From Actinomycetota bacterium (GTDB lineage: Bacteria > Actinomycetota > Thermoleophilia > Gaiellales > Gaiellaceae), in contig JACCXC010000111.1 of NCBI GenBank assembly GCA_013697275.1, forward strand, positions 1 to 38,526: a stretch of DNA of 38,526 bases. Direction: 5' to 3'. Positions 7,785 to 15,577 of the stretch are shown here, piece after piece. Position numbers and translations under genes: made by a program. The notes beneath the pieces are model-generated. The model made no database searches and had not been told where the DNA came from. It saw only the letters and a program-made list of their open reading frames with translations. Position 1 is the stretch's first letter. Each line of letters begins with the position of its first letter.

Positions 7785-9065
7785 GTGCAGCTGCAGCCGG
7801 TGAACGTGGGCCACAAGGCACTGGCCGACTACGCCACGATCGCGAGCCGCGGGCTCATGGATCAGATCCGCGCCCTCGCCGAGCCGCTCGCCGGCAAGCG
7901 CGTCCTGCACCTCTCGGCCACCGCGTTCGGGGGAGGCGTCGCCGAGATCAACTACACGCTCGTCCCGCTCATGCGCGATGCCGGGCTCGAGACCGACTGG
8001 CGAATCATTCACGGACAGGACGAGTTCTTCGACGTCACGAAGACGATTCACAACGCCCTTCAGGGCGCCGAGCGCAGCCTGACGCCCGAGCAGCAGGAGG
8101 TCTTTCGCCGCTACAACCGGCTGAACGCCGAAGCGCTCGAGGGCGAGTACGACTTCGTGATCGTCCACGATCCCCAGCCGGCGGCTGTGGTGGAGGACGC
8201 TCGGAGCGTCGGCCAGTACTGGATCTGGCGCTGTCACATCGATCTCTCCGAGCCGAACCGGGAGGTGCTCGACTTCCTCGCTCCCTCGATTGCGCGCCAC
8301 GATGCTGCTGTCTTCCACCGGCGCCAGTACGTACCGTCGGGCGCCCCGCTTCCCCCCGCGTACATCTGGCCCCCCGCAATCGATCCGCTCGCGCCGAAGA
8401 ACATGGCCCTCTCGGCCGAGGACGCGTCCTACATCGTCGACCAGTTCGGGATCGACGTCGAGCGGCCGCTCGTGACGCAGGTCTCCCGCTTCGACCCCTG
8501 GAAGGACCCGATCGGGGTGATCGACGCCTGGCGCCTCGTGCGGAAGCGTCACCCGGAGGTGCAGCTCGCGCTCGTGGGCTCGATGGCGCATGACGACCCC
8601 GAGGGCTGGGATCTCTACACCCGCACGATCGAGGCCGCGGACGGCGACCCGGACATCTACATCCTCTCCAACCTGAACAACGTCGGCTCGGTCGAGGTCA
8701 ACGCTTTCCAGGTGCACTCGGCGGCCGTCGTCCAGAAGTCCGTGCGCGAGGGCTTCGGCCTGACCGTGACGGAGGCGCTCTGGAAGGGCCGGCCCGTCGT
8801 CGCCGGCCGGGTGGGCGGCATCGTCGATCAGGTGCAGGATGGCGAAACGGGCTTCCTCGTCAGCTCCGTCGAGGAGTGCGCCGACGCGATCTCGGCGATC
8901 CTGGACGACCCCGAGCGCGCCCGGCTGATGGCGCGGAAGGGCAAGGAGCATGTCCGCGCCAACTTCCTCACCCCGCGGCTCCTGCGCGACTGGCTCGCGC
9001 TCTTCAACCTGCTAGCCGGGCGCGAGACGGCCGAGTCGAAGCAGCTCCTGGCCTCCGCTGCCTAG
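7785..9065 (+). CDS. treT: GT4 glycosyltransferase, TreT-like trehalose synthase
   Basis: 426-aa GT-B fold enzyme. The N-terminal domain has the nucleotide-sugar glycine loop 'ATAFGGGVAEI', and 'DWRIIHGQDEFF' is characteristic of the TreT group. The C-terminal domain has 'VSRFDPWKDP' and the retaining GT4 motif 'EGFGLTVTEALWKGRPVVAG'. TreT joins glucose from NDP-glucose to free glucose, giving trehalose in one step. Homologues in Actinomycetota are usually annotated trehalose synthase; biochemical proof comes mainly from archaea and thermophiles. The T6P synthase gene follows 166 bases downstream on the same strand with its own -10 box. Family membership is firm; the exact acceptor is inference. 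Confidence 0.82.
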   Translation: MQLQPVNVGHKALADYATIASRGLMDQIRALAEPLAGKRVLHLSATAFGGGVAEINYTLVPLMRDAGLETDWRIIHGQDEFFDVTKTIHNALQGAERSLTPEQQEVFRRYNRLNAEALEGEYDFVIVHDPQPAAVVEDARSVGQYWIWRCHIDLSEPNREVLDFLAPSIARHDAAVFHRRQYVPSGAPLPPAYIWPPAIDPLAPKNMALSAEDASYIVDQFGIDVERPLVTQVSRFDPWKDPIGVIDAWRLVRKRHPEVQLALVGSMAHDDPEGWDLYTRTIEAADGDPDIYILSNLNNVGSVEVNAFQVHSAAVVQKSVREGFGLTVTEALWKGRPVVAGRVGGIVDQVQDGETGFLVSSVEECADAISAILDDPERARLMARKGKEHVRANFLTPRLLRDWLALFNLLAGRETAESKQLLASAA

Positions 9066-9218
9066 CAGAACACCGATCTCGACCCAGGCGCCCCGACTGC
9101 TGCGAACCCTCCGGCAGCTACTCGAAGATCTGCATCGAGAAGCCCGGCACCCTCGGCTCGCGCGGCTGCTGGGATCAGAGGACTAATGCGAGCGGCTGAG
9201 CGGCGCACGGGCGGGGGC

Positions 9219-9224
9219 TAGGCT
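9219..9224 (+). promoter_or_regulatory. -10 box (TAGGCT) at head of the otsA-moaC-ccm-hem run
   Basis: TAGGCT ends 7 nt before GTG 9232. The preceding gap 9066-9218 contains no convincing gene. This is the only clear promoter before the eight-kilobase co-directional run. Confidence 0.55.
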
Positions 9225-9231
9225 TCCTGCC

Positions 9232-10716
9232 GTGTCACGGCGCCGGAAGATGATCGTCGTCTCGAACCGCGCTCCGGCGACGTACGCGCGGGATGTAGAC
9301 GGCAATCGCGTCGCCCGCCGGGGCGGCGGTGGTCTCGTGACGGCACTCGGAAGCCTGGTTCGCCACCACGACGTGACCTGGGTGGCGAGCGCGATGTCGG
9401 ACGAGGACCGTGCGGCGGCGGCCGAGGCGGGCGGGGGCGGGATCGACGAGACGGCGCGCGACGGCTCTCCCTACCGGTTGCGCCTCGTCGCGCACGAGCC
9501 GCGGGCCTACGACTGGTACTACAACGTGATCGCGAACCCGGTCCTCTGGTTCGCACAGCACTATCTCTGGGGGCTCGCGACGGCGCCTCACTGGGACCTC
9601 GGGGTGCGGCATGCCTGGGAGGAGGGCTACCTCGCGGTCAACCGCAACTTCGCGGAGGCCGTCGTCACCGAGCTCGAGCGCGAGCCCGAGGCCGCCGTTT
9701 TCTTCCACGACTACCACCTCTACGCGGCGCCGGGCTTCGTACGAGAGCGGGTGCCCGACGCGACGCTCGCGCACTTCGTGCACATCCCCTGGGCGCAGCC
9801 GGACTACTGGCGCGTTCTTCCCGACCCGATCCGGCGCGCCGTGCACGAGGGTCTCCTGGCGAACGACGTGGTCAGCTTCCACACGCGCCGCTGGCGGATC
9901 AACTTCCTGCGCTGCTGCGCCGATCTCACGGACGCCCGGGTCGATTTCGGCACCTACGAGGCGACCCTGGGCGAGCATCGGGCGGCTGCCAGGTACTGCC
10001 CGATCTCGGTCGAGCCGGGCGAGTTCGAGGAGCTCGCCCAGAGCGAGGCCGTGCGCGCCGCCGAGGGGGTTCTCGTCGCAGAGCGGCCGGAGCTCCTCAT
10101 CCTGCGGGTCGACCGCACGGATCCGTCCAAGAACGTCGTGCGCGGCTTCCGGGCCTTCGAGCTCTACCTGGACGCGCATCCCGAGATGCACCGCCGGGTC
10201 GGAATGCTCGCCCTTCTCGATCCCTCACGTCAGGACATTCCCGAGTACGCCGAGTACCTCGGCGCGATCCAGCGGGCCGCGCGGGTTGTGAACGACCGCT
10301 TCCAGCAGGAAGGCTGGCGCCCGCTCGAGCTGCGCGTCACGGACGACTTCGCGGCTTCCGTCGCGGCTTACAAGCAATACGACGTGCTGCTCGTGAACGC
10401 GATCTTCGACGGGCTCAACCTGGTCGCGAAGGAGGCCCCGCTCGTCAACACGCGCGCCGGCGTCCTCGTTCTCTCGGAGAACGCGGGGGCGCACGAGGAG
10501 CTCGGCGACTGGGCGCTGACGGTCAACCCATTCGATGTCGCCGGCCAGGCCGAGGCGATCCACGAGGCGCTCACCATGGCGGAGGAGGAGCGGCGGCAGC
10601 GTCTCTCTGCAATACGGGAGCACGTGCGCGAGCACGACATCGGCGCGTGGATCGCCTCGCAACTTCGCGACCTGGACGAGGCCTGGGCGCGGGCCGACCG
10701 TAAACTCACCGTGTAA
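9232..10716 (+). CDS. otsA: Trehalose-6-phosphate synthase-like GT20 glycosyltransferase (OtsA)
   Basis: 494-aa GT20 enzyme transferring glucose from NDP-glucose to glucose-6-phosphate. The N-terminus 'VVSNRAPATYARD' with 'RGGGGLVTAL' is the GT20 glycine loop. 'FFHDYHLY', 'HIPWAQPDYWRVLP' and 'SFHTRRWR' follow, then 'LRVDRTDPSKNVVRGF' (phosphate-binding Arg/Lys) and 'DGLNLVAKEA' (nucleotide-ribose site). All key GT20 motifs are present; length is normal. No OtsB phosphatase is fused or adjacent, so dephosphorylation must be encoded elsewhere. A glucosylglycerol-phosphate synthase role cannot be excluded. The TAA stop abuts the moaC ATG without a gap, so the two are probably co-transcribed. 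Confidence 0.88.
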   Translation: MSRRRKMIVVSNRAPATYARDVDGNRVARRGGGGLVTALGSLVRHHDVTWVASAMSDEDRAAAAEAGGGGIDETARDGSPYRLRLVAHEPRAYDWYYNVIANPVLWFAQHYLWGLATAPHWDLGVRHAWEEGYLAVNRNFAEAVVTELEREPEAAVFFHDYHLYAAPGFVRERVPDATLAHFVHIPWAQPDYWRVLPDPIRRAVHEGLLANDVVSFHTRRWRINFLRCCADLTDARVDFGTYEATLGEHRAAARYCPISVEPGEFEELAQSEAVRAAEGVLVAERPELLILRVDRTDPSKNVVRGFRAFELYLDAHPEMHRRVGMLALLDPSRQDIPEYAEYLGAIQRAARVVNDRFQQEGWRPLELRVTDDFAASVAAYKQYDVLLVNAIFDGLNLVAKEAPLVNTRAGVLVLSENAGAHEELGDWALTVNPFDVAGQAEAIHEALTMAEEERRQRLSAIREHVREHDIGAWIASQLRDLDEAWARADRKLTV

Positions 10717-11169
10717 ATGGAAGCCCCGCTCTCCCATGTGGACGAGGCGGGCGAGGTTCGGATGGTCGACGTCGGCGGGAAGCCGGTGTCCCGGCGCCGC
10801 GCCCGGGCGACCGCGTTCGTGCGCATGCGGCCCGAGACGGCTGCGCAGCTCCGCAGGCTGCCGAAGGGCGACGCCCTCGCGACCGCACGTCTCGCCGGGA
10901 TCATGGCCGCCAAGCGGACTGCCGAGCTCATTCCGCTCTGCCACCCGCTGCCGCTCACGCACGTCGAGGTGGAGGCGAGGGTCGTCGAGTCGGGGGTCGA
11001 GATCGAGGCCGCGGCAGAAACGACCGCGCAGACCGGTGTCGAGATGGAGGCGCTGACTGCCGCCGCGATTGCGGCTCTGACCGTCTACGACATGGCCAAG
11101 GCGGTCGACCCCGACATGGTCGTCGCCGAGGTGCTCCTGGTCGAGAAGACGAAGGAGGCTGCGGGATGA
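10717..11169 (+). CDS. moaC: Cyclic pyranopterin monophosphate synthase MoaC
   Basis: 150-aa cytoplasmic enzyme that rearranges 3',8-cyclo-dihydro-GTP to cPMP in molybdenum cofactor synthesis, working after MoaA. 'MVDVGGKPVSRRRA' is the N-terminal signature, 'IPLCHPLPL' holds the conserved Cys-His, 'GVEMEALTAAAIAALTVYDMAK' is the MoaC hallmark, and 'VEKTKEAAG' is the usual C-terminal end. The ATG follows the otsA stop directly; a TAAACT box ends 10 nt upstream and might be an internal promoter. The stop overlaps mog by 4 bases (ATGA). Confidence 0.96.
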   Translation: MEAPLSHVDEAGEVRMVDVGGKPVSRRRARATAFVRMRPETAAQLRRLPKGDALATARLAGIMAAKRTAELIPLCHPLPLTHVEVEARVVESGVEIEAAAETTAQTGVEMEALTAAAIAALTVYDMAKAVDPDMVVAEVLLVEKTKEAAG

Positions 11170-11645
11170 AGGCGGCAGTCCTCACCGTTTCCGACGGCGT
11201 CGCCCGCGGGGAACGAGAGGACGTGAGCGGCGACCTCCTGGCGGAGCTCCTCGCCTGTGAGGGCTTCGACGTGGAGCGTGAGCTAGTCGCCGACGATCTC
11301 GACGAGATCGGCTCGGCGCTCGGCGGCTTGATCGAACGGGCAAAGCTCGTGCTGACAACGGGAGGCACGGGCTTCGGGCCTCGGGATGTGACGCCGGAGG
11401 CGACCGCGCCGCTGCTCGATCGCCCCGCGCCGGGGATCGCGGAGGCGATCCGAGCCGACGGGGCGAAGAAGACTCCGCATGCGCTCCTCTCCAGAGGTCG
11501 CGCAGGCATTGCGAACGGGGCTCTCGTCGTGAACTTTCCCGGCTCCCCCGGCGGCTGTCGCGACGGGTTCGGAGTCTTGCGGCCCTTGCTTGGCCATGCG
11601 CTGGCGTTGTTGGCCGGAGAGACAACTACACATAAGCAGACATGA
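11166..11645 (+). CDS. mog: Molybdopterin adenylyltransferase (MogA/MoaB family)
   Basis: 159-aa MoCF-domain protein that adenylylates molybdopterin before MoeA inserts molybdate. 'LTVSDGVARGEREDVSG' is the N-terminal signature, 'LVLTTGGTGFGPRDVTPEAT' the substrate-binding loop and 'NFPGSPGG' the C-terminal one. Length and motifs are normal for bacterial MogA/MoaB; motif reading alone does not separate the two names. It overlaps moaC upstream and the prenyltransferase downstream by 4 bases each, indicating translational coupling. MoeA, its partner, is encoded at the left end of this window. Confidence 0.92.
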   Translation: MKAAVLTVSDGVARGEREDVSGDLLAELLACEGFDVERELVADDLDEIGSALGGLIERAKLVLTTGGTGFGPRDVTPEATAPLLDRPAPGIAEAIRADGAKKTPHALLSRGRAGIANGALVVNFPGSPGGCRDGFGVLRPLLGHALALLAGETTTHKQT

Positions 11646-12502
11646 GCTCCGTGCTTCGCTACCCCCGGCTCCTCGCCTCGCTCGTGAAGATCGAGCACAC
11701 GGTGTTCGCGCTTCCGTTCGCCTACGTGGGCGCCTTCCTCGCCCTGGACTCCGTCCCGAGCGGGCGGGAGCTTCTCTGGCTCACGGTCGCACTGATCGGG
11801 GCGCGCAGCCTCGCGATGGCGCTGAACCGCTTGATCGACGCCGAGATCGACTCGCGCAATCCGCGGACGGCGGCGCGGGAGCTTCCGCGCGGCGCGCTTC
11901 GCCGGCTCGACGTGCTCCTCTTCTGCGGGGCGTCGCTCGCGCTCTTCCTCGTCGCGGTCTTCCAGCTCGAGCCGGTCGTCCGGTGGCTCTGGCCGATCCC
12001 GGTCGCCGCGTTCGTCCTCTATCCCTACCTCAAGCGCTGGACCTGGCTCTCGCACCTCTGGCTCGGCGTCGTGGACGGGCTCGCGCCCGTCGGCGCCTGG
12101 GCCGCGGTCACGAACGAGCTGCCCTGGGAGGCCTGGGCACTCGGCGCGGCGGTCGCCGTCTGGGTGGCCGGCTTCGACGTCCTCTACGCCCTCTTCGACC
12201 TCGAGATCGACCGCGCGCAGGCGCTGCACTCGCTTCCGGCGCGGTTCGGAGTGCCAGCGACCTTCGCTGCATCGCGGGCCCTGCACGCGGCGACGGTCGG
12301 ACTCCTCGTGCTCGTGGGGGTGGGCCTCGCCCTCGGACCCTTGTACTGGGTAGGCGTGGCATCGGTAGCCGCACTCCTCCTCTACGAGCACCTGATCGTT
12401 TCTCCGCGGGACTTGCGGCGACTCGACATGGCGTTCTTCACCATGAACGGGGTCATCTCACTGGCTCTCTTCGCGTTCGTCCTGGCCGATGTCGTCGCTT
12501 GA
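11642..12502 (+). CDS. UbiA-family prenyltransferase (MqnP-like)
   Basis: 286-aa integral membrane enzyme with about eight to nine hydrophobic helices. The first Asp-rich prenyl-diphosphate site is present as 'NRLIDAEIDSRNPRTAAR' and the second as 'DVLYALFDLEIDRA'. The motif 'RNPRTA.R.LPRG' is typical of the UbiA/MqnP branch, which attaches an isoprenoid chain to an aromatic acid in ubiquinone or futalosine-type menaquinone synthesis. Actinomycetota of this type use menaquinone, so an MqnP role is the better inference, but no other mqn gene is in the window. Overlaps mog by 4 bases; followed by cytochrome c maturation genes, consistent with a respiratory role. Confidence 0.85.
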   Translation: MSSVLRYPRLLASLVKIEHTVFALPFAYVGAFLALDSVPSGRELLWLTVALIGARSLAMALNRLIDAEIDSRNPRTAARELPRGALRRLDVLLFCGASLALFLVAVFQLEPVVRWLWPIPVAAFVLYPYLKRWTWLSHLWLGVVDGLAPVGAWAAVTNELPWEAWALGAAVAVWVAGFDVLYALFDLEIDRAQALHSLPARFGVPATFAASRALHAATVGLLVLVGVGLALGPLYWVGVASVAALLLYEHLIVSPRDLRRLDMAFFTMNGVISLALFAFVLADVVA

Positions 12503-12524
12503 CGCGCGGGGTCGAGGGGGCAGC

Positions 12525-12671
12525 TTGAGTGACGTCCTCTTCAGTCCGGTGAACAGAAACGCAACCAGCTCGGAGGAGGCCGACCGTCTGAACCGTGAGT
12601 TCGACGCGCTGGCGACGAAGGGCTACGACCTTGCGAAGGCGCTCGCCCACGACGTCGAGGCTCAGGTGTGA
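12525..12671 (+). CDS. Small conserved-looking protein upstream of ccmA, function unknown
   Basis: 48-aa soluble, charged protein beginning 'MSDVLFSPVNRN' and ending 'ALAHDVEAQV'. TTG 12525 is preferred over the track ATG 12489 because a GAGGGGG Shine-Dalgarno lies 5-6 bases upstream and the ATG sits inside the prenyltransferase gene. The stop overlaps the ccmA GTG (GTGA), so it is embedded in the operon and probably translated. No membrane segment, cysteine or known domain is visible. It may be an accessory factor of cytochrome c maturation; not recognised. Confidence 0.6.
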   Translation: MSDVLFSPVNRNATSSEEADRLNREFDALATKGYDLAKALAHDVEAQV

Positions 12672-13255
12672 TCGTGCGGGCGCGCGGGCTCGAGCGGCGC
12701 TTCGGGGAGAAGCGCGCTCTCAGGAGCTTGGACCTCGACCTGGGCGAGCGCGACTGCCTGGTCGTGACCGGGCCGAACGGATCCGGGAAATCGACGCTTC
12801 TCGCGCTACTCGCCGGGCTCCTCGCGCCGACCCGGGGCGAGCTCGAGGTCTCGGCCGCGCGTGGCTCGATCGGCTTCCTGGCCCACGAGCCGCTGGTCTA
12901 CCGGGAGCTGACCGCCCTCGAGAACCTCGAGCTCTACGGGCGCCTGTACCGGGTGCGCGAGCGCCGGGAGCGAATCGGCATGCTGCTCGAGCGTTACGGC
13001 CTTTGGGACGCGCGCCACGAGCGCGTTTCGGCTTACTCCCGTGGGATGGTGCAACGCCTCGCCCTCTGTCGTGCGCTCCTGCACGGCCCTCGACTACTCC
13101 TTCTCGACGAGCCGTTCTCGTCGCTCGATGCGGCGGGTGCGGAGGTGCTCGACGCCGAGCTGGCGGCGCTGGCGGGCGAGCGCGCTCTCGTCCTCGCGAC
13201 GCACGAGCCGGAGCGCGTCCGGCCGTTGGCGACCCTGGACCTCGCACTCGCATGA
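12668..13255 (+). CDS. ccmA: Heme exporter ATP-binding protein CcmA
   Basis: 195-aa ABC ATPase, short as CcmA usually is. Walker A 'GPNGSGKST' (about 35-43), signature 'YSRGMVQR' (a CcmA-like variant of LSGGQ), Walker B 'LLLLDEPFSSLD' and the H-loop 'ATHEP' are intact. With CcmB it forms the transporter part of the CcmABCD complex, which releases holo-CcmE for cytochrome c maturation (system I). Start GTG 12668 overlaps the preceding stop by 4 bases, and its own stop overlaps ccmB by 4 bases. Confidence 0.92.
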   Translation: MIVRARGLERRFGEKRALRSLDLDLGERDCLVVTGPNGSGKSTLLALLAGLLAPTRGELEVSAARGSIGFLAHEPLVYRELTALENLELYGRLYRVRERRERIGMLLERYGLWDARHERVSAYSRGMVQRLALCRALLHGPRLLLLDEPFSSLDAAGAEVLDAELAALAGERALVLATHEPERVRPLATLDLALA

Positions 13256-13893
13256 GCGCCTACCTTGGCGACGTGGTCGTCCTTGCCCGCAAGGACCTGT
13301 TGCTCGAGCTGCGGGCGCGGGACACGGTACCCGCGATGCTTCTCTTCGTCGTCTCGGCGCTCGTCGTCTTCCGCTTCTCCCTTCCGGCCGAGGCGTCGGA
13401 CCTAGCGGCCGTCGGTCTCCTCTGGATCGCCGTCGTCTTCACCGCGCTCCTCGGCCTGACGCGCGCATTTGCCGCCGAGCGGGAGCAGCGCCTCCTGGAC
13501 GGCCTCGTCCTCGCGCCCTGCGACCGGAGCGCCATCTGGCTCGCAAAGAGCGCGAGCGTCTTGGCCTTCCTCGTCCTCGCGGAGGCGATCGCGCTGCCGG
13601 CTTTCGCGCTCTTCTTCGCTCCGGTCGGCTGGGAGACGGTCGCCGCTTTCGCGCTCGCGGATCTCGGGATCGCGGCGGTCGGGACGCTCCTGGCGGCGAT
13701 GGCGGCGGCGAGCCGGGCGCGCGAGTTGCTCCTCCCGCTTCTCTTCCTTCCGCTCGTGATCCCGATCGTGGTCGGAGGCGTAGGGGCGAGCGTCCAGGCT
13801 GATCCGGGCCGGTACCTCGCCTTCCTCGGCCTGTACGACCTCGTGTTCGCGATACTTGCGTGGGCCAGCTTTGAGTATGTCGTTACGGAATAA
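13252..13893 (+). CDS. ccmB: Heme exporter membrane protein CcmB
   Basis: 213-aa membrane protein with about six helices. It lies inside the longer track ORF 12595-13893; the true start is ATG 13252 in a 4-bp overlap with ccmA. The N-terminus 'VLARKDLLLELRARDTVPAMLLF' is the CcmB signature, with 'AAASRARELLLPLLFLPLVIPIVVGG' near the C-terminus. Permease subunit partner of CcmA. The 3' end overlaps the start of ccmC. Confidence 0.92.
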   Translation: MSAYLGDVVVLARKDLLLELRARDTVPAMLLFVVSALVVFRFSLPAEASDLAAVGLLWIAVVFTALLGLTRAFAAEREQRLLDGLVLAPCDRSAIWLAKSASVLAFLVLAEAIALPAFALFFAPVGWETVAAFALADLGIAAVGTLLAAMAAASRARELLLPLLFLPLVIPIVVGGVGASVQADPGRYLAFLGLYDLVFAILAWASFEYVVTE

Positions 13894-14560
13894 CGCAGGC
13901 CCAGCGGCCGCCCTCGGCGCTTTCGCGTTCCTTCTCGGAGGAGTCGCGCTCGCCTTCTACTGGGTGCCCGACGATGCCGACCAGGGGTTCAGCCAGCGAA
14001 TCTTCTACATCCACGTTCCGGTTGCGCTGACGGCGTACGCCTGCTTCGGCTGGGGCGCGTGGAAGGCGCTCAGGCTTCTCTGGACGCGTGACCAACGCTA
14101 TGACCTCGAGAGCTACACCGCGGTGCACATGGGCGTGATCTTCGGCGTCCTGACGCTCGTGACCGGCTCGATCTGGGCGAAGATCTCGTGGGGCGTCTGG
14201 TGGAGCTGGAGCGAGCAGCAGCTCGTCCTCTTCCTCGTCCTCTTCCTCTTCTACTCGGCCTACTTCATGCTTCGGTACTCGACCGATCCGGGGCCGCGGA
14301 GGGCGAGCATGTCCGCCGTCTATGCCCTCTTCGGCGTCGTCCTCATCCCGGTCAGCTTCCTCGCGATTCGACTGGCGGAGAACTTCATCCACCCGGTCGT
14401 GTTCACTCGGGACGGGCCGCAGATGGAGGGAACGATGTTTCTTACCTTCTGCGTCTGCCTGGCTGGAGTCCTGGCCCTGGCGACGGCGCTCTACCAGACC
14501 GAGCTGGCCGGGAAGCGCCTGGACGAGCGGCTGCGCGAGCTGCGCGAGGCGCTGGCATGA
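13877..14560 (+). CDS. ccmC: Cytochrome c biogenesis protein CcmC (heme-handling protein), variant WWD motif
   Basis: About 227 aa with six predicted helices. The tryptophan-rich heme-handling motif reads 'WGVWWSWSEQ' where canonical CcmC has 'WG.WW.WD.R'; the Asp and following Arg are replaced. Conserved histidines are in 'FYIHVPVAL' and 'NFIHPVVF'. CcmC binds heme and passes it to CcmE. ATG 13877 is chosen; TTG 13871 and the track TTG 13856 are alternatives, and all overlap the ccmB end. The downstream overlap with ccmD is ATGA. CcmE and CcmF are not in this window. Confidence 0.88.
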   Translation: MSLRNNAGPAAALGAFAFLLGGVALAFYWVPDDADQGFSQRIFYIHVPVALTAYACFGWGAWKALRLLWTRDQRYDLESYTAVHMGVIFGVLTLVTGSIWAKISWGVWWSWSEQQLVLFLVLFLFYSAYFMLRYSTDPGPRRASMSAVYALFGVVLIPVSFLAIRLAENFIHPVVFTRDGPQMEGTMFLTFCVCLAGVLALATALYQTELAGKRLDERLRELREALA

Positions 14561-14769
14561 CGACCGCCGAGAAGTACGTCACCGCTGCCTACCTCGTCGT
14601 GCTCGCCGTCGTCCTTCTCTACGTCGTCCTCTACGCCTTCAGGATGGCGCGGCTCGCTCGCCAGGTCGATGAGCTCGCGGAGTCACATGGCCACCGCGAC
14701 CCGGCTCATCCGCAGGCGGCGGTGCCCGCCACTCCCCGTGCTCGTCCGGCTCGGGTCACGCGGCAGTAG
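14557..14769 (+). CDS. ccmD: CcmD-like small membrane protein
   Basis: 70-aa protein starting at ATG 14557 in a 4-bp overlap with ccmC; the track shows it only as the end of a longer false ORF. There is one membrane helix ('TAAYLVVLAVVLLYVVLYAF'), then a positively charged cytoplasmic segment and an Ala/Pro-rich tail. Size, topology and position match CcmD, which stabilises CcmC-CcmE. Its last 32 bases overlap the hemC start. Confidence 0.78.
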   Translation: MTTAEKYVTAAYLVVLAVVLLYVVLYAFRMARLARQVDELAESHGHRDPAHPQAAVPATPRARPARVTRQ

Positions 14770-15577
14770 GCTCGCGCTCACGCAGGCCGAGCTCGTCGCC
14801 GGCCGCCTGCGCGAAGCCGACTCCTCGCTCGACATCGCCCTCGTCCCGATCACGACGGCGGGCGACCGGGATCGTTCGAGGCCGTTCGGCGAGATCGGCG
14901 AGCGGGGTGTCTTCGTCAAGGAGATCGAGGAGGCGCTCCTCGCAGGGCGTATCGACCTGGCCGTCCATTCGGCGAAGGACATGACGTCGACCAACACCGA
15001 CGGCCTCGTCGTCGGTGCCTACCTCGAGCGCGAGGATCCCCGAGACGCCCTCTGTGGTGCGGCGGCGCTTCGTCCGGGGATGCGGATCGGGACGGCCTCC
15101 GCGCGGCGAAAGGCGCAGCTCCTCGGGCTCGAGCCGGAGCTCTCGATCGAGCCGCTTCGCGGGAACGTCGACACTCGCCTGCGCAAGCGCGACGAGCGGG
15201 GGCTAGATGCAATCGTCCTAGCGGCCGTCGGCCTCGACCGACTCGGCAGGTCGAGCGAGATCGGGAAGCGGTTCGAGGCCGGAGAGCTCGTGCCGGAGGC
15301 CGGCCAGGGTGCGCTGGCGCTTCAGGTGCGCGCGGGGGACGAAGGCGCCGTGGCTGCGCTTGATCACGCAGAAACCAGGCGACGCGTCGAGGCGGAGCGG
15401 GCCTGCGTGGCGAGGATCGGGGCCGGGTGCCTCGCCCCGGTCGCCGCACACCACGACGGCGATGCGGTGGAGGCGCTGATCGCCGCCGAGGACGGCAGCT
15501 GGGTCGAGCGGAGACGCGGGACCGATCCTCGACTGCTCGCCGACGAGCTCCTCGTTGCGGCCGCCGAGCACGCGTGA
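14738..15577 (+). CDS. hemC: Hydroxymethylbilane synthase (porphobilinogen deaminase)
   Basis: 279-aa enzyme polymerising four porphobilinogens into hydroxymethylbilane. GTG 14738 gives 'MLVRLGSRGSRLALTQ', the family N-terminus; the track start 14669 adds a Lys/Arg-rich extension inside ccmD. The catalytic Asp is in 'HSAKDM', substrate-binding arginines are in 'SARRKAQL' and 'LRGNVDTRL', and the cysteine carrying the dipyrromethane cofactor is in 'RIGAGCLAPVAAH'. It overlaps ccmD by 32 bases and hemD by 4 (GTGA). Heme supply is thus placed beside the cytochrome c heme-delivery genes. Confidence 0.95.
   Translation: MLVRLGSRGSRLALTQAELVAGRLREADSSLDIALVPITTAGDRDRSRPFGEIGERGVFVKEIEEALLAGRIDLAVHSAKDMTSTNTDGLVVGAYLEREDPRDALCGAAALRPGMRIGTASARRKAQLLGLEPELSIEPLRGNVDTRLRKRDERGLDAIVLAAVGLDRLGRSSEIGKRFEAGELVPEAGQGALALQVRAGDEGAVAALDHAETRRRVEAERACVARIGAGCLAPVAAHHDGDAVEALIAAEDGSWVERRRGTDPRLLADELLVAAAEHA

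Noticed and set aside
9066-9231. Possible small gene between the TreT-like gene and otsA
   Set aside because: Only very short frames without a ribosome-binding site or recognisable product; only the -10 box is supported.
9229-9241. Palindrome GCCGTG-T-CACGGC at the otsA start
   Set aside because: A 6-bp repeat with a one-base centre is expected by chance in such GC-rich DNA and cannot be tied to a factor.
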